Below, piece by piece: positions 1 to 8,687 of a stretch of 64,000 bases of DNA. How positions within the stretch are numbered: the stretch's first letter is position 1; the number at the start of each line of letters is the position of its first letter. This stretch comes from Comamonas sp. JUb58. Its GTDB lineage: Bacteria > Pseudomonadota > Gammaproteobacteria > Burkholderiales > Burkholderiaceae_C. The stretch is taken from the NCBI RefSeq assembly GCF_004364775.1, contig NZ_SOAL01000015.1, positions 1 to 64,000 of the forward strand, given 5' to 3'. The position numbers and the translations under genes were made by a program. The notes below the pieces were generated by a model, which saw only the letters and a program-made list of their open reading frames with translations, made no database searches and was not told where the DNA came from.

Positions 1-1648
1 CATTGCCAGCGGCATCCACCTCCAGGCTGGTTGTGCGGTTCAATGCATCGGTCTTGCTGGTGGGCGCCCCGCGCAAGTCATACGCCATCTTTCTGGTATG
101 CCCCTCCCCATCCGTTTGGGCTGTGACATTACCCGCACTGTCGTACTGCCAGCTTTGGGTAATGGCATCCGCCTTGGTGGCATCCCCCGCGCCCTTGGTG
201 CTGCTGGTGAGCTGGCTGTATAGATCGTAGGTATAGACGGTGGTGCGCTGCTCGGGCAAGCCTTTGGCTTCTACCCATTCCGTCACATTCCCCTTGCTGT
301 CATAGCGCCAAGTACTCACAACCCCCAGCTGGTTGGTGTAGCTGCTCTGCCGTCCAAACACGGGCTCATACGTGTACTTCTCCACGCTGCCATCAGGATG
401 GGTGATTTGCAGCGGCTGGTAGTTGCTGTCGTAGCTCGTGGTGGTGCTGTAGCCCCGCGCGTTGGTGTACTTCTGTTGGTAAGCGCCATCCCATTGGTTG
501 GAGGCTGCCCTTTTGCCGTTGAAGGTACGACTGAGTTCGTTGCCTTGCAGGTCGTACTGGGTAATGGTGGCGTTGCCCCGGCAATCGGTGTAGGTGACTT
601 CAAACACCCGGCGCTCGCGCAGGTAGTTGTTGGCGCCCGTTGATGCGCAGCCGCTTTGCCCATCAAACTGGCCCACGCGCCCGCCGCCCCAGAGGTTGGC
701 GAGCTTTTGCGTGGTGCCGCTGGTGCCTGTGGGATCGATGGTGACGCCCTTCTTGCCCAGGCTCAGCATGGGCTCGGGCGCGGGAATGCTTTGGATGTAC
801 TGGGCGCTGATCTTGAGGCCCAGCGGGTCGGTGCGGCTGGTGATCTGGCCGTTGGCGTCGTACTCGTACTTCCAGGCGTGGCCCATGACGTCGGTAACCT
901 GGGCCAGGCGCTGGCCCGCCCATTGGTAGCTGACGCTGCGCCCTGCCAGGTCTTCTATCTTTGTGATCAGGCCGCCTTGCATGGTGACGGTGTAGATGGT
1001 CTTGTCAAAATGGTCCAGGATGCGGGCGCTGGTGGCGCTGTCGTAGGCGAAGCTGACTTTGACGCCGCTGGCGTTGGCGTAGCTTTGGATGACGCCGTCT
1101 TGGCTGTAGTTGATGGTGTTGCCAAAGCGGTCGTACCACTGCCAGCCGGTGTGTTGGCCTGCGGCATCTTTGAGCCGTTTGATGTAAACGGGTGCATTGC
1201 CTTTGCTCTTGGCCATGTACAGATCGCTTTGGCCGCTGCGCTCGTAGAGCACGCCCACCCGCTCTATCACTTTGGCGTCGCTGCCCAGCGGATCGAGCTC
1301 AAAACTGAGCGGCGCCCATGCGGGGTTGAGCCACCAGCGCCCCTGGCTCCAGGAGCGGGCAATGTCCAAGCTGCCGCCCAGCACTTTGACGCTCAGGTCG
1401 GTGTTGCTCTCTTGGTACTCGCCATTGATCCAGTTGATGCGTGGCTCGCCGGCTTTGGCGACTGGGGTGAAGCCCAGCTCGGTGTTGGGCACGAAGGCGC
1501 CTATGCTGGAGATGCCTTGGGCGGAGGCCCAAAATGCGCTAGACAGCAGGCATGCAAGCAGACTTCCACGAATCAATGGACTAGCTGCCCAGGAAATGGC
1601 TGGTCTAGGCCTTGCTTTTCTTAAATTCCGGCGCTTTGCAATAGACAT
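1..1648 (-). CDS. RHS-repeat protein, N-terminal part (3' end outside the window)
   Basis: The minus strand is open from an ATG at 1648 to the window edge (about 549 codons) and has no stop in view. The N-terminus is basic, followed by a hydrophobic stretch ending in WASAQ, a probable Sec signal peptide. From about residue 130 the protein shows repeated YD-type motifs (YDSATSARILDHF, YEYDANGQITSRTDPLG, YDLQGNELSRTF, YDSKGNVTEWVE), the hallmark of RHS/YD repeats that build a beta-cocoon shell, often around a C-terminal toxin. I chose the ATG at 1648 because GGAGG lies 7 bases upstream; another in-frame ATG is at 1654. The toxin tip and any immunity gene, if present, lie outside the window, so polymorphic-toxin function is inference. 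Wall-associated or sugar-binding RHS proteins are alternatives. Confidence 0.85.
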   Translation of the reverse strand, partial: MSIAKRRNLRKARPRPAISWAASPLIRGSLLACLLSSAFWASAQGISSIGAFVPNTELGFTPVAKAGEPRINWINGEYQESNTDLSVKVLGGSLDIARSWSQGRWWLNPAWAPLSFELDPLGSDAKVIERVGVLYERSGQSDLYMAKSKGNAPVYIKRLKDAAGQHTGWQWYDRFGNTINYSQDGVIQSYANASGVKVSFAYDSATSARILDHFDKTIYTVTMQGGLITKIEDLAGRSVSYQWAGQRLAQVTDVMGHAWKYEYDANGQITSRTDPLGLKISAQYIQSIPAPEPMLSLGKKGVTIDPTGTSGTTQKLANLWGGGRVGQFDGQSGCASTGANNYLRERRVFEVTYTDCRGNATITQYDLQGNELSRTFNGKRAASNQWDGAYQQKYTNARGYSTTTSYDSNYQPLQITHPDGSVEKYTYEPVFGRQSSYTNQLGVVSTWRYDSKGNVTEWVEAKGLPEQRTTVYTYDLYSQLTSSTKGAGDATKADAITQSWQYDSAGNVTAQTDGEGHTRKMAYDLRGAPTSKTDALNRTTSLEVDAAGN

Positions 1649-1926
1649 GCACATCCCTCCGATAGTTGTTCTTGATTTAGCAACCCCGAGGCGTTGCCAA
1701 TGATGAACAGGCGCTACAGCACACGGCCACTACTTTGCAAGCCAACCGACAAAAGCACCTGTCATTAAATTAAAAAACTATCAAATAAAAATAATTGATA
1801 GTTTTTAAAACAATGCATTGGATGCAAAAATGCTTACACCATGCTGACGAATGCGCAGAATGCAACACTGATATGGCGGATGAGGTGATGAATGCAGGCA
1901 TCTAAACCCATTCCCTTAAACACATC
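1649..1926. other. AT-rich intergenic spacer with a 12-bp inverted repeat
   Basis: No gene is seen here. The stretch is clearly richer in A and T than its neighbours. It holds a perfect inverted repeat, AAAAACTATCAA (1773-1784) and TTGATAGTTTTT (1795-1806), around a 10-base AT loop. Read on the minus strand the hairpin is followed by a run of six Ts, so it could end leftward transcription coming from the transposase remnant, just upstream of the RHS gene. Confidence 0.5.
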
Positions 1927-2455
1927 TCACAGCTTTCTTGAAGCGCGGATACCGTGCACGAACACTGCGGTATCGCGCAGCCTTAACCAGGGCGTCTCGA
2001 CCCGGGAATCGCCTTCGCCCTTGCGGTCCAGGAGGCCTCCAAGCTGAGCGATCGAACGCACCTTGGGCATCTGCTTTCGCGCCGGTTTGTTGTTGAGGAT
2101 GTAGGCAATGCCGACCATTGCTAGGTCTCAAACAACAGGTCGGACAGCAAGTGTGGCAGGGATCGCCCCTGGCGCATTAACCAGTTGATCCGTCGGGCCA
2201 CACCAGGTACAACGCCAGCGTCCTCTCGATCCGCTCGACCTCGCCCAGCAGCAATGCCTCGATGTGGCACCTTTCCTTGAGGAGCAGGAAGTGCAACTGA
2301 ATCTCCGTGCGCACCCGGTACCATTCCACCAGCTTTACCACTTGCTCCAGCGTGTGGGTTTCCCGGTTGCTCGGCGGCCGCCATCGCCTGCCGGCGGGTG
2401 AAGCTCCTGGGTCACCGCGCAGGTCACTGCCAGCCGGCCTTTACCGTATTGATCT
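1927..2455 (-). pseudogene. IS4-family transposase remnant (C-terminal part, frameshifted)
   Basis: Three minus-strand pieces in different frames line up with the C-terminal end of an IS4/Tn5-like DDE transposase. Around 2240-2350 one frame reads EQVVKLVEWYRVRTEIQLHF, the conserved region holding the catalytic glutamate, followed by LLKERCHIEALLLGEVERIE. The next frame gives VARRINWLMRQGRSLPHLL (about 2150-2210). After a stop, a third frame (1927-2118) reads MVGIAYILNNKPARKQMPK and then LGGLLDRKGEGDSRVETPW, matching the usual GGFLGRKGDGEPGVKTLW tail of the family. At least two frameshifts and a missing N-terminus show that it is dead. No terminal inverted repeats or target duplication were identified. 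Confidence 0.75.
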
Positions 2456-2570
2456 CAGTCTCTCCCTTTGTGACTACTTGCCCCCTCTCATCCCGATCTG
2501 CGTCTATCCCGCTTTGCGAGGGATCTGAGGGGTGCCCCAGGTCTTTGCAAGAATTGTTACGATTCGCCTA

Positions 2571-2595
2571 CCCGGCCATCCTTGGCCGGGTTTTT
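2571..2595 (+). terminator. Rho-independent terminator-like hairpin
   Basis: The stem CCCGGCCA (2571-2578) pairs with TGGCCGGG (2583-2590) around a TCCT loop and is followed by five Ts. It ends 20 bases before the hsp70-like start, yet no intact plus-strand gene precedes it. It may be a leftover of a gene destroyed by the insertion element, or a leader element of the downstream gene. Confidence 0.6.
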
Positions 2596-2615
2596 GCCGT
2601 CTCGCTTGGCCGTTT

Positions 2616-5489
2616 ATGAATTCCTCGTCTCCCTCCTATGTCATTGGTATCGATCTGGGCACCAGCCACACGGTGGTGGCCTATGCAGCACTGACGGCGG
2701 CGGGGGACGAGATTGCACTGCTGAACATTCCCCAACGCAGCAGCGCGGGGGAGGTACAGGCGCAGACCCTGCTGCCCTCGGTGCGCTACCAGGCCGCAGC
2801 GGGCGAGCTGGGCGATGCCTGGCAGCAGCCCTGGCCGCCGCAAGGCGCCAGCGACGAAGCACCCGCAGTCATCGGCCGCTGGGCGCGTGATTTGGGCACC
2901 GCCGTGCCCAGCCGCTTGGTGGCCAGTGCCAAAAGCTGGCTGTCGCACCCCGGGGTGGACCGCAGCGCGGCCATCCTGCCCTGGGGCGCGGGTGACGAGG
3001 TCGCCAAGATATCGCCCCTCGCGGCATCGGCCTCCTACCTGGCCCATGTCAAGGCCGCCTGGGAGCAGGCCCATCCGCAGGCACCGCTGAGCGCGCAGAT
3101 CGTCGTTCTGACGGTGCCCGCCTCGTTTGACGAGGGCGCCCGCGCGCTGACCCTGGAGGCCGCCCAACTGGCGGGCCTGCCCCAGGTGCATCTGCTCGAA
3201 GAGCCCAAGGCCGCCTTCCACGACTGGCTGGTGCTGCAAGGCGAGCAATTGGCTGCGCGGCTGGCCGATAGCCGCCTGGTGCTGGTGGTGGATGTGGGCG
3301 GTGGCACCACCGACCTGACCTTGATCCAGGTCGAGCCCGCTGCCGATGGCGGTCTGCCCAGCCTGACGCGCACTGCCGTGGGCGAACATTTGATGCTGGG
3401 CGGCGACAACATGGACCTGGCCCTTGCCCACCAGCTGGAGCCCCAGTTTGCACCCGAGGGCCAGCGCCTGCCGGCGGCCCGTTTTGCGCAGCTGGTGCAG
3501 CGCTGCCGCATCGCCAAGGAGCAGTTGCTGGCGGCCAATGCGCCCGAGCAGGTAGCGGTGACCATGCTGGGCGGCGGCAGCCGGCTGCTGGCCCAAAGCA
3601 AGACCGCCAGCCTGAGCCGTGCCCAGGTGCAGCAATGGGTGGTGGAAGGATTTTTGCCGCTGGCTGAGCGCGGCGCGGTGCCCAGCAAGCGCCAGGGCGC
3701 CTTGCGCGGCTTTGGCCTGCCGTACCCGGCCGATGCGGCCATCACCCGGCATCTGGCGCAATTTTTGGCCCAGCATGCGGGCAACGGCGGGGCGCAGGCG
3801 CTGCCCGATACCGTCTTGCTCAATGGCGGCGTGTTCCATGCCCATGCGGTGGTGGAGCGGCTGACGCAGCAGCTCAGCGCCTGGCGTGGCGCGCCAGTGC
3901 GCGTGCTGCACAACCCGCACCCCGACTGGGCCGTGGCCCGGGGCGCGGCCGCGTATGGCCTGACCCGTTTTGCGCCTGAGCCGGAACCCGCCGCAGCCGT
4001 ATCCGCCACCTCGGATGCAGCAGCGCCACCTGTGGCCAGCCTGCGCAGCCGTTTGCCGCAGATTGGTGGCGGGTCGGCCCGCAGCTACTGGCTGCTGCTG
4101 CCCGGTGCCAAGGGCGCAGCGCCCCAGGGCCTGTGCCTGCTGCCAAGGGGCACGCAGGAAGGGGTGCGCATGGTGTTATCGGGCCGGCGCTTTGCGCTCA
4201 AGCTGGGCCAGGCGGTGCGCTTTGACCTGCTGGCCAACAGCTTGCCCAGCCTGCCGGCCCAGGCCGGGCAACTGGCGCCGCTGCAAGGGGAAGGTTGGGT
4301 GGAGCTGCCACCGCTGGCCACCGTGTTGCCGGCACCCGAGGGCCAGCACAAGAGCCAGATCGAGGTGCAGCTGCAAGCCAGCATGACCGAAGTTGGCACC
4401 CTGGAAGTGCGCTGCATGGCGGTCGATGACCCCAGCCAATCCTGGTTGCTGCCGCTCAGCCTGCGCGGCGCCGTGCAGGCAGCGGATGACAGCGCAGCCA
4501 CCGAGGACAGCGCCGACGAGGCGCGTGACAGCGTGCGCCGGGAGCAGGCGATTGCGCAGATCGACCGAATTTTTGGCAACCAGGCGCAGGCGGTGGATGC
4601 CAAGGAAGTGCGCCAGCTGCGCCAGGTGCTGGAGCGGCTGCTGGGCCCGCGCAACAGCTGGGACCTGGCCCTGCTGCGCGCCATGTTTGATGCGCTGCTG
4701 GCGCGTGCCAAGCGCCGCCGCCGCACACCCGAGCATGAGCGCGCCTGGCTGAACCTGGCCGGCTGGTGCCTGCGCCCGGGGCTGGGCGCGCAGTTGGATG
4801 CCTGGCGGGTGGAGCAGGTCTGGGCGCTGTACCCGCAAGGCCTGGGCCATGGCAAGGAGCCGGGCAACTGGACCGAATGGTGGGTGTTCTGGCGCCGCGT
4901 GGCTGCCGGCCTGAACGAAGCGCAGCAGATGGAGCTGCTCGAAGATGTGGCCGGCCACATGCAAAAGGCGGTGCAGCAAACCGCCCGCAAGCGCGCCGAT
5001 GGCAGTGGCGGCAAAAGCAGCCATGGCAGCTATGACGACATGCTGCGCCTGTTTGCCGCGATGGAGGCCGTCCCCTGGCAGTACCGCCAGGAGATGGGCC
5101 AGTGGATGCTGCAGCGCCTGAAGCGCGGGGGCGAAACCGTGCAGACTTGGTGGGCCATCGGCCGCCTGGCTGCCCGCCAGCCGATGGCCGCCAATGCCCA
5201 CCTCGTCATGCCACCCAACGCCGCGCAGGAGTTTGTACAGGCCACCCTGGCCCAGGACTGGCGCCGCAACGAGACCGCCATGTTTGCCGCGCTGCAGATG
5301 GCCCGCATGACCGGCGACCGCGCCCGCGACCTGCCCGATGCGCTGCGCTCGGAGGTGCTGGACAAGATGCGCAGCAGCGGCGCGCCCGAGCGCTGGATCG
5401 CGATGGTGAGCCAGGTGGTGGAGATGGATGCCGAAGATCAGCAACGCAGCCTGGGCGACAGCCTGCCGCCGGGTTTGGCGTTGCTATAA
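2616..5489 (+). CDS. Hsp70-family (DnaK-like) protein with long C-terminal DUF3731-type region
   Basis: This 957-residue protein starts with the Hsp70 phosphate-1 motif (IGIDLGTSHTVVAYA, residues 10-24) and carries the phosphate-2 motif VVDVGGGTTDLT (about residues 225-236), so the N-terminal half should be an actin-fold ATPase. A substrate-binding-like segment follows. The last 350 or so residues (a region starting EQAIAQIDRIFGNQ and containing GNWTEWWVFWRRVA) match what I know of DUF3731 in long DnaK-like proteins, and differ from the DnaK lid. The length far exceeds DnaK (about 640). I chose the ATG at 2616 because it directly precedes the conserved core; an upstream in-frame start at 2532 would put the terminator hairpin inside the gene. 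No DnaJ or GrpE gene is adjacent. The client is unknown. Confidence 0.88.
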   Translation: MNSSSPSYVIGIDLGTSHTVVAYAALTAAGDEIALLNIPQRSSAGEVQAQTLLPSVRYQAAAGELGDAWQQPWPPQGASDEAPAVIGRWARDLGTAVPSRLVASAKSWLSHPGVDRSAAILPWGAGDEVAKISPLAASASYLAHVKAAWEQAHPQAPLSAQIVVLTVPASFDEGARALTLEAAQLAGLPQVHLLEEPKAAFHDWLVLQGEQLAARLADSRLVLVVDVGGGTTDLTLIQVEPAADGGLPSLTRTAVGEHLMLGGDNMDLALAHQLEPQFAPEGQRLPAARFAQLVQRCRIAKEQLLAANAPEQVAVTMLGGGSRLLAQSKTASLSRAQVQQWVVEGFLPLAERGAVPSKRQGALRGFGLPYPADAAITRHLAQFLAQHAGNGGAQALPDTVLLNGGVFHAHAVVERLTQQLSAWRGAPVRVLHNPHPDWAVARGAAAYGLTRFAPEPEPAAAVSATSDAAAPPVASLRSRLPQIGGGSARSYWLLLPGAKGAAPQGLCLLPRGTQEGVRMVLSGRRFALKLGQAVRFDLLANSLPSLPAQAGQLAPLQGEGWVELPPLATVLPAPEGQHKSQIEVQLQASMTEVGTLEVRCMAVDDPSQSWLLPLSLRGAVQAADDSAATEDSADEARDSVRREQAIAQIDRIFGNQAQAVDAKEVRQLRQVLERLLGPRNSWDLALLRAMFDALLARAKRRRRTPEHERAWLNLAGWCLRPGLGAQLDAWRVEQVWALYPQGLGHGKEPGNWTEWWVFWRRVAAGLNEAQQMELLEDVAGHMQKAVQQTARKRADGSGGKSSHGSYDDMLRLFAAMEAVPWQYRQEMGQWMLQRLKRGGETVQTWWAIGRLAARQPMAANAHLVMPPNAAQEFVQATLAQDWRRNETAMFAALQMARMTGDRARDLPDALRSEVLDKMRSSGAPERWIAMVSQVVEMDAEDQQRSLGDSLPPGLALL

Positions 5490-5677
5490 GCGCCTGTTCA
5501 AGCGCTGCGCCCCTGGCCTGGAGCAGGCCCTTCGCCCCGTATTTGGGCGCTGGCCTCTGCTGCAATCGCGATGTGTGGGCAGGCCTGGCGCGGCATTCTG
5601 CCCCCCGGCCAGTGCAACAATGGCGGCTGCGCCGCGCGGGACTGCCGGCGCTGTGCCTTTTTCCAGGAGATATTGCA

Positions 5678-6688
5678 ATGATGTTTGACACGACCCCCTC
5701 TTCAGCTTGCTTGCCGCGCCGTGCCGCGCTGGCTGCGGCACTGGCCACCGTGCTGGCGGGCGGCGTGCTACCCCAGGCCTGGGCACAAGGGAGCAGCGCC
5801 AACTGGCCGAGCAAGCCCATCACCTTTGTCGTGCCCCAGGCACCCGGCGGTGCCAATGATGTGATCGCCCGTGCGGTGGCGCAGGGCCTGGGCCAGTCGC
5901 TGGGGCAGCCGGTGATCGTGGAGAACCGGGCAGGGGCCAATGGCAATGTGGGCACCAGCCAGGTAGCGCGCAGCGCGGCCGATGGCTACACCTTTTTGGT
6001 GACGGCACAGAGCGCCTACACGATCAACCCGGCGCTCTACAGCTCGGTGCCGTTTGACCCGATCAAGGACTTCACGCCGGTGATGCAGCTGGCCGTGGCG
6101 CCCTACCTGCTGGTGGTGAACCCGAACTTTCCGGCCAAGAACCTGGATGAGCTGGTGGCCTATGCCAAGCAGCACCCGGGCAAGGTCGAGTACGCATCGG
6201 CCGGCAATGGCACCCTGAACCATCTGCTGGGAGAGATGCTGAAAAAGCAAAAGGGTGTGGACCTGCTGCATGTGCCTTACAAGGGCGCCTCGGCCGCTGC
6301 GACCGATGTGGTGGCCGGCCAGCTGCCGATGACCTTTGGCAGCTTTCCTGGCGTGATGCCCTTTGTGACCAGCGGCAAGCTGCGGGTGCTGGGCGTGGCC
6401 TCGGACAAGCCAACCCAGCTGGCGCCCGAAATCGTGCCGCTGGGCAAGGGCCTGGCTGTTACCAGCTGGTATGGCCTGTTTGCGCCGGCCGGCACCCCCG
6501 ATACCGTCGTCGTACGCCTGCATGCCGCCATCACCAAGGTGCTGGCCACGCCAGTGATGGCCGAGCGCCTGAAGACCTTGGGCGCCGAATCGGTGGTGTC
6601 GACCCCGCAAAGCTTCAAGGCCAGCCTGCCAGCTGAGCTGGCTTACTGGAAGCAAGTGGTGCAAGACTCGGGAGCGCACATTGACTGA
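5678..6688 (+). CDS. Bug-family TTT substrate-binding protein
   Basis: A 336-residue periplasmic solute receptor of the Bug/TctC family (tripartite tricarboxylate transporters). It has a signal peptide with an RR pair and a cleavage site near QAWAQG, then the family signature WPSKPITFVVPQAPGG, VIVENRAGANGNVG and LLHVPYKGASAAATD. AGGAGA lies 8 bases upstream of the ATG at 5678. No TctA/TctB membrane components are nearby, as is common for the many orphan Bug proteins of Burkholderiales. Its stop overlaps the start of the P1 peptidase, so the ligand may be a peptide or amide feeding the two downstream hydrolases. That link is inference from the operon. Confidence 0.9.
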   Translation: MMFDTTPSSACLPRRAALAAALATVLAGGVLPQAWAQGSSANWPSKPITFVVPQAPGGANDVIARAVAQGLGQSLGQPVIVENRAGANGNVGTSQVARSAADGYTFLVTAQSAYTINPALYSSVPFDPIKDFTPVMQLAVAPYLLVVNPNFPAKNLDELVAYAKQHPGKVEYASAGNGTLNHLLGEMLKKQKGVDLLHVPYKGASAAATDVVAGQLPMTFGSFPGVMPFVTSGKLRVLGVASDKPTQLAPEIVPLGKGLAVTSWYGLFAPAGTPDTVVVRLHAAITKVLATPVMAERLKTLGAESVVSTPQSFKASLPAELAYWKQVVQDSGAHID

Positions 6689-7787
6689 TGCCCAAGACGC
6701 CGCACTGCTGGCCGCCTGCAGGCAATTGCCCGTCGTCGGCCTGCTGCCAGCGGGCCCGCGCAATGCCATCACCGATGTGGCCGGCCTGCGCCTGGGGCAT
6801 TGCACGGTGGCCGATGGCGATCTGCAGACCGGGGTCACGGTGCTGATCCCGCCGCAGGACAACCCCTTTATGCACAAGCTGCCCGCTGGCCTGGCGGTGA
6901 TCAATGGCTTTGGCAAGAGCGCCGGCCTGGTGCAGCTGGCCGAGCTGGGCCAGATTGAAACCCCGATTGCGCTGACCAATACCTTTGGCGTCTCGGCTGT
7001 CGTGCAGGCGCAGATTGCGCAGTGCATTGCCGCCAACCCCGAATGCGGCCGCAGCCTGCCCACCGTGAATGCGCTGGTGCTGGAATGCAATGACGGCTAC
7101 CTGAGCGATATCCAGCGCATGGCCATCGGCCCGGCGCACTACCAGGCGGCGCTGGACAGCGCCTCGACCGACGTGGTGCAGGGCGCGGTGGGCGCGGGCC
7201 GGGGCATGTCGTGCTTCCAGCTCAAGGGCGGCATCGGCAGCGCATCGCGCCAGGTGGTGGTGGGTGAGCAGCGCTATACCGTCGGCGCGCTGGTGCTGGC
7301 CAATATGGGCAAGCTGGCCGATCTGCGCTGGGGCGGCCAGGCGCCGGGCGCAGCGCTGGAGCGGCAGCTGCAGCTGCAGCTGCAGGCCAAGCTGGCTGCT
7401 GGCGAACAAGCTGGAACCGCTGTGGGCGACGGTGTGGACAAGGGCAGCATCATCATGCTGCTGGCCACCGATGCGCCGCTGGACAGCCGCCAGCTCAGCC
7501 GTGTGGCGCGGCGTGCCGCGGCTGGCTTGGCCAACACCGGCTCCTGCTACGGCCATGGCAGCGGCGATATTGCGCTGGCGTTCTCGACCGCCTATACCCT
7601 GCCGGCCGATGCGGCCACGCCCATGCCGGCGCTGGCGATGCTGCATGAGGCGCAGCTGGACCCGCTGTTCCGCGCGGCGGCCGATGCGGTGGAGCAATCC
7701 ATTTTGAATGCGCTGTGGCATGCCCAGAGCGTGCAAGGGCGCGACGGCCACCAGCGCTGGGGGCTGCAAGATCTCTGCAAGGACTGA
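6681..7787 (+). CDS. P1 (S58/DmpA) family peptidase
   Basis: A 368-residue member of the DmpA/BapA N-terminal-nucleophile aminopeptidase family, enzymes that cleave themselves into alpha and beta chains and then release N-terminal L-, D- or beta-amino acids. The family N-terminus (PRNAITDVAGLRLGHCTV, residues 26-43) is present. The expected autocleavage site is Gly255-Ser256 in VDKGSIIMLLATDAPL, with Ser256 the presumed nucleophile. The start is a TTG at 6681, overlapping the preceding stop by 8 bases; no ATG lies in frame until well inside conserved sequence. There is no signal peptide, so it is cytoplasmic. It forms an apparent operon with the Bug protein and the DppA-like gene. Confidence 0.88.
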   Translation: MTDAQDAALLAACRQLPVVGLLPAGPRNAITDVAGLRLGHCTVADGDLQTGVTVLIPPQDNPFMHKLPAGLAVINGFGKSAGLVQLAELGQIETPIALTNTFGVSAVVQAQIAQCIAANPECGRSLPTVNALVLECNDGYLSDIQRMAIGPAHYQAALDSASTDVVQGAVGAGRGMSCFQLKGGIGSASRQVVVGEQRYTVGALVLANMGKLADLRWGGQAPGAALERQLQLQLQAKLAAGEQAGTAVGDGVDKGSIIMLLATDAPLDSRQLSRVARRAAAGLANTGSCYGHGSGDIALAFSTAYTLPADAATPMPALAMLHEAQLDPLFRAAADAVEQSILNALWHAQSVQGRDGHQRWGLQDLCKD

Positions 7788-7791
7788 AGCG

Positions 7792-8610
7792 ATGAAAGTA
7801 CTGATTTCTGTCGATATCGAAGGCGTGGCCGGTGTCTACCACCCCGAGCAGGTGCGCGCGGGCAACCCCGAGTACGAGCGCGCGCGCCGCCTGATGGCCC
7901 AGGAGGCCAATGCCGCTGTCGAAGGCGCTTTTGCCGCTGGCGCGCTGGAGGTCTATGTCAACGACTCGCATGGCGGCTTTCGCAATATGCCGCCCGATCT
8001 GCTCGATGCGCGTGCCCAGGTCATCCAGGGCAAGCCGCGCTACCTGAGCATGGTGGCGGGCGTGGAGCTGGGGGTGGATGCGGTCTGCATGGTCGGCTAC
8101 CACTCGCGCGCGCAGGGCCGGGGCATTCTGGCCCACACCATCAACAGCTTTGCGTTTGCCAGCATCCACATCAATGGGAAGGAGGCCAGCGAGGCCAGCA
8201 TTTACGGCGCCTTGGCAGGCGCCTATGGCGCGCCGGTGGTGATGCTGGCCGGCGACGATGTGCTGCGCGAGGAGAACCAGGCGATCTTCCCGCATGCGGT
8301 GTTTGTGCAGACCAAGCGCGCCACCGGCCAGGGCAGTGGCATCAGCCTCTCGCCCGAGCAGGCGCAAAAAGCCATCCGCGCCGGGGTGGAGCAGGGCCTG
8401 GCCGGGCGTGCCCAGTGCCAGCCGCTGCCAACCGCCAGCCCGGTGCAGGTGCAGATTGCCGCCACCTCGCCCGGCATGGCCGATCTGTTCTGCCAGTGGC
8501 CGACCCTGGAGCGGGTCGATGGCCGCACGGTGCGCTTCAGCGCGCCGGACATTGAATCGGCCGTGCGCATGACCAACTGCCTGTCGGCCATGTCCAGCAT
8601 GCTGCGCTGA
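7792..8610 (+). CDS. M55-family D-aminopeptidase (DppA-like)
   Basis: A 272-residue metallopeptidase resembling Bacillus DppA, a decameric zinc D-aminopeptidase that cleaves D-Ala-D-Ala and D-Ala-Gly-Gly. The metal ligands align by position: Asp8 and Glu10 in SVDIEGVAGV, His60 in VNDSHGG, His104 in GYHSRAQG, and a Glu at 131 or 134. His115 in ILAHTINS matches the proposed catalytic residue. The ATG at 7792 lies 4 bases after the preceding stop and follows directly from it in the operon. With the P1 peptidase it suggests use of D-residue or otherwise protease-resistant peptides, perhaps from peptidoglycan. Substrate specificity is inferred. Confidence 0.88.
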   Translation: MKVLISVDIEGVAGVYHPEQVRAGNPEYERARRLMAQEANAAVEGAFAAGALEVYVNDSHGGFRNMPPDLLDARAQVIQGKPRYLSMVAGVELGVDAVCMVGYHSRAQGRGILAHTINSFAFASIHINGKEASEASIYGALAGAYGAPVVMLAGDDVLREENQAIFPHAVFVQTKRATGQGSGISLSPEQAQKAIRAGVEQGLAGRAQCQPLPTASPVQVQIAATSPGMADLFCQWPTLERVDGRTVRFSAPDIESAVRMTNCLSAMSSMLR

Positions 8611-8620
8611 GCGGCCTGCG

Positions 8621-8642
8621 GCCATGCCCCGGTGGGCATGGC
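8621..8642 (+). terminator. Strong hairpin without a U tract after the dppA-like gene
   Basis: GCCATGCCC (8621-8629) pairs perfectly with GGGCATGGC (8634-8642) around a CGGT loop, 10 bases after the dppA stop. There is no T run, so it is either an mRNA 3' end stabiliser or a weak terminator separating the peptide operon from nasR. Confidence 0.4.
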
Positions 8643-8687
8643 ATGAAACCTGCTGGGTAGAGCGCTCAACATCGTTGGTGCGCGTTT

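Noticed and set aside
656-1624. A 322-codon plus-strand frame
   Set aside because: It is antisense to the RHS gene, whose minus-strand translation shows clear YD repeats and a signal peptide.
8621-8642. Possible NasR-type leader hairpin before nasR
   Set aside because: The loop has four bases (CGGT), not six, and there is no overlapping terminator, so it does not fit the ANTAR motif.
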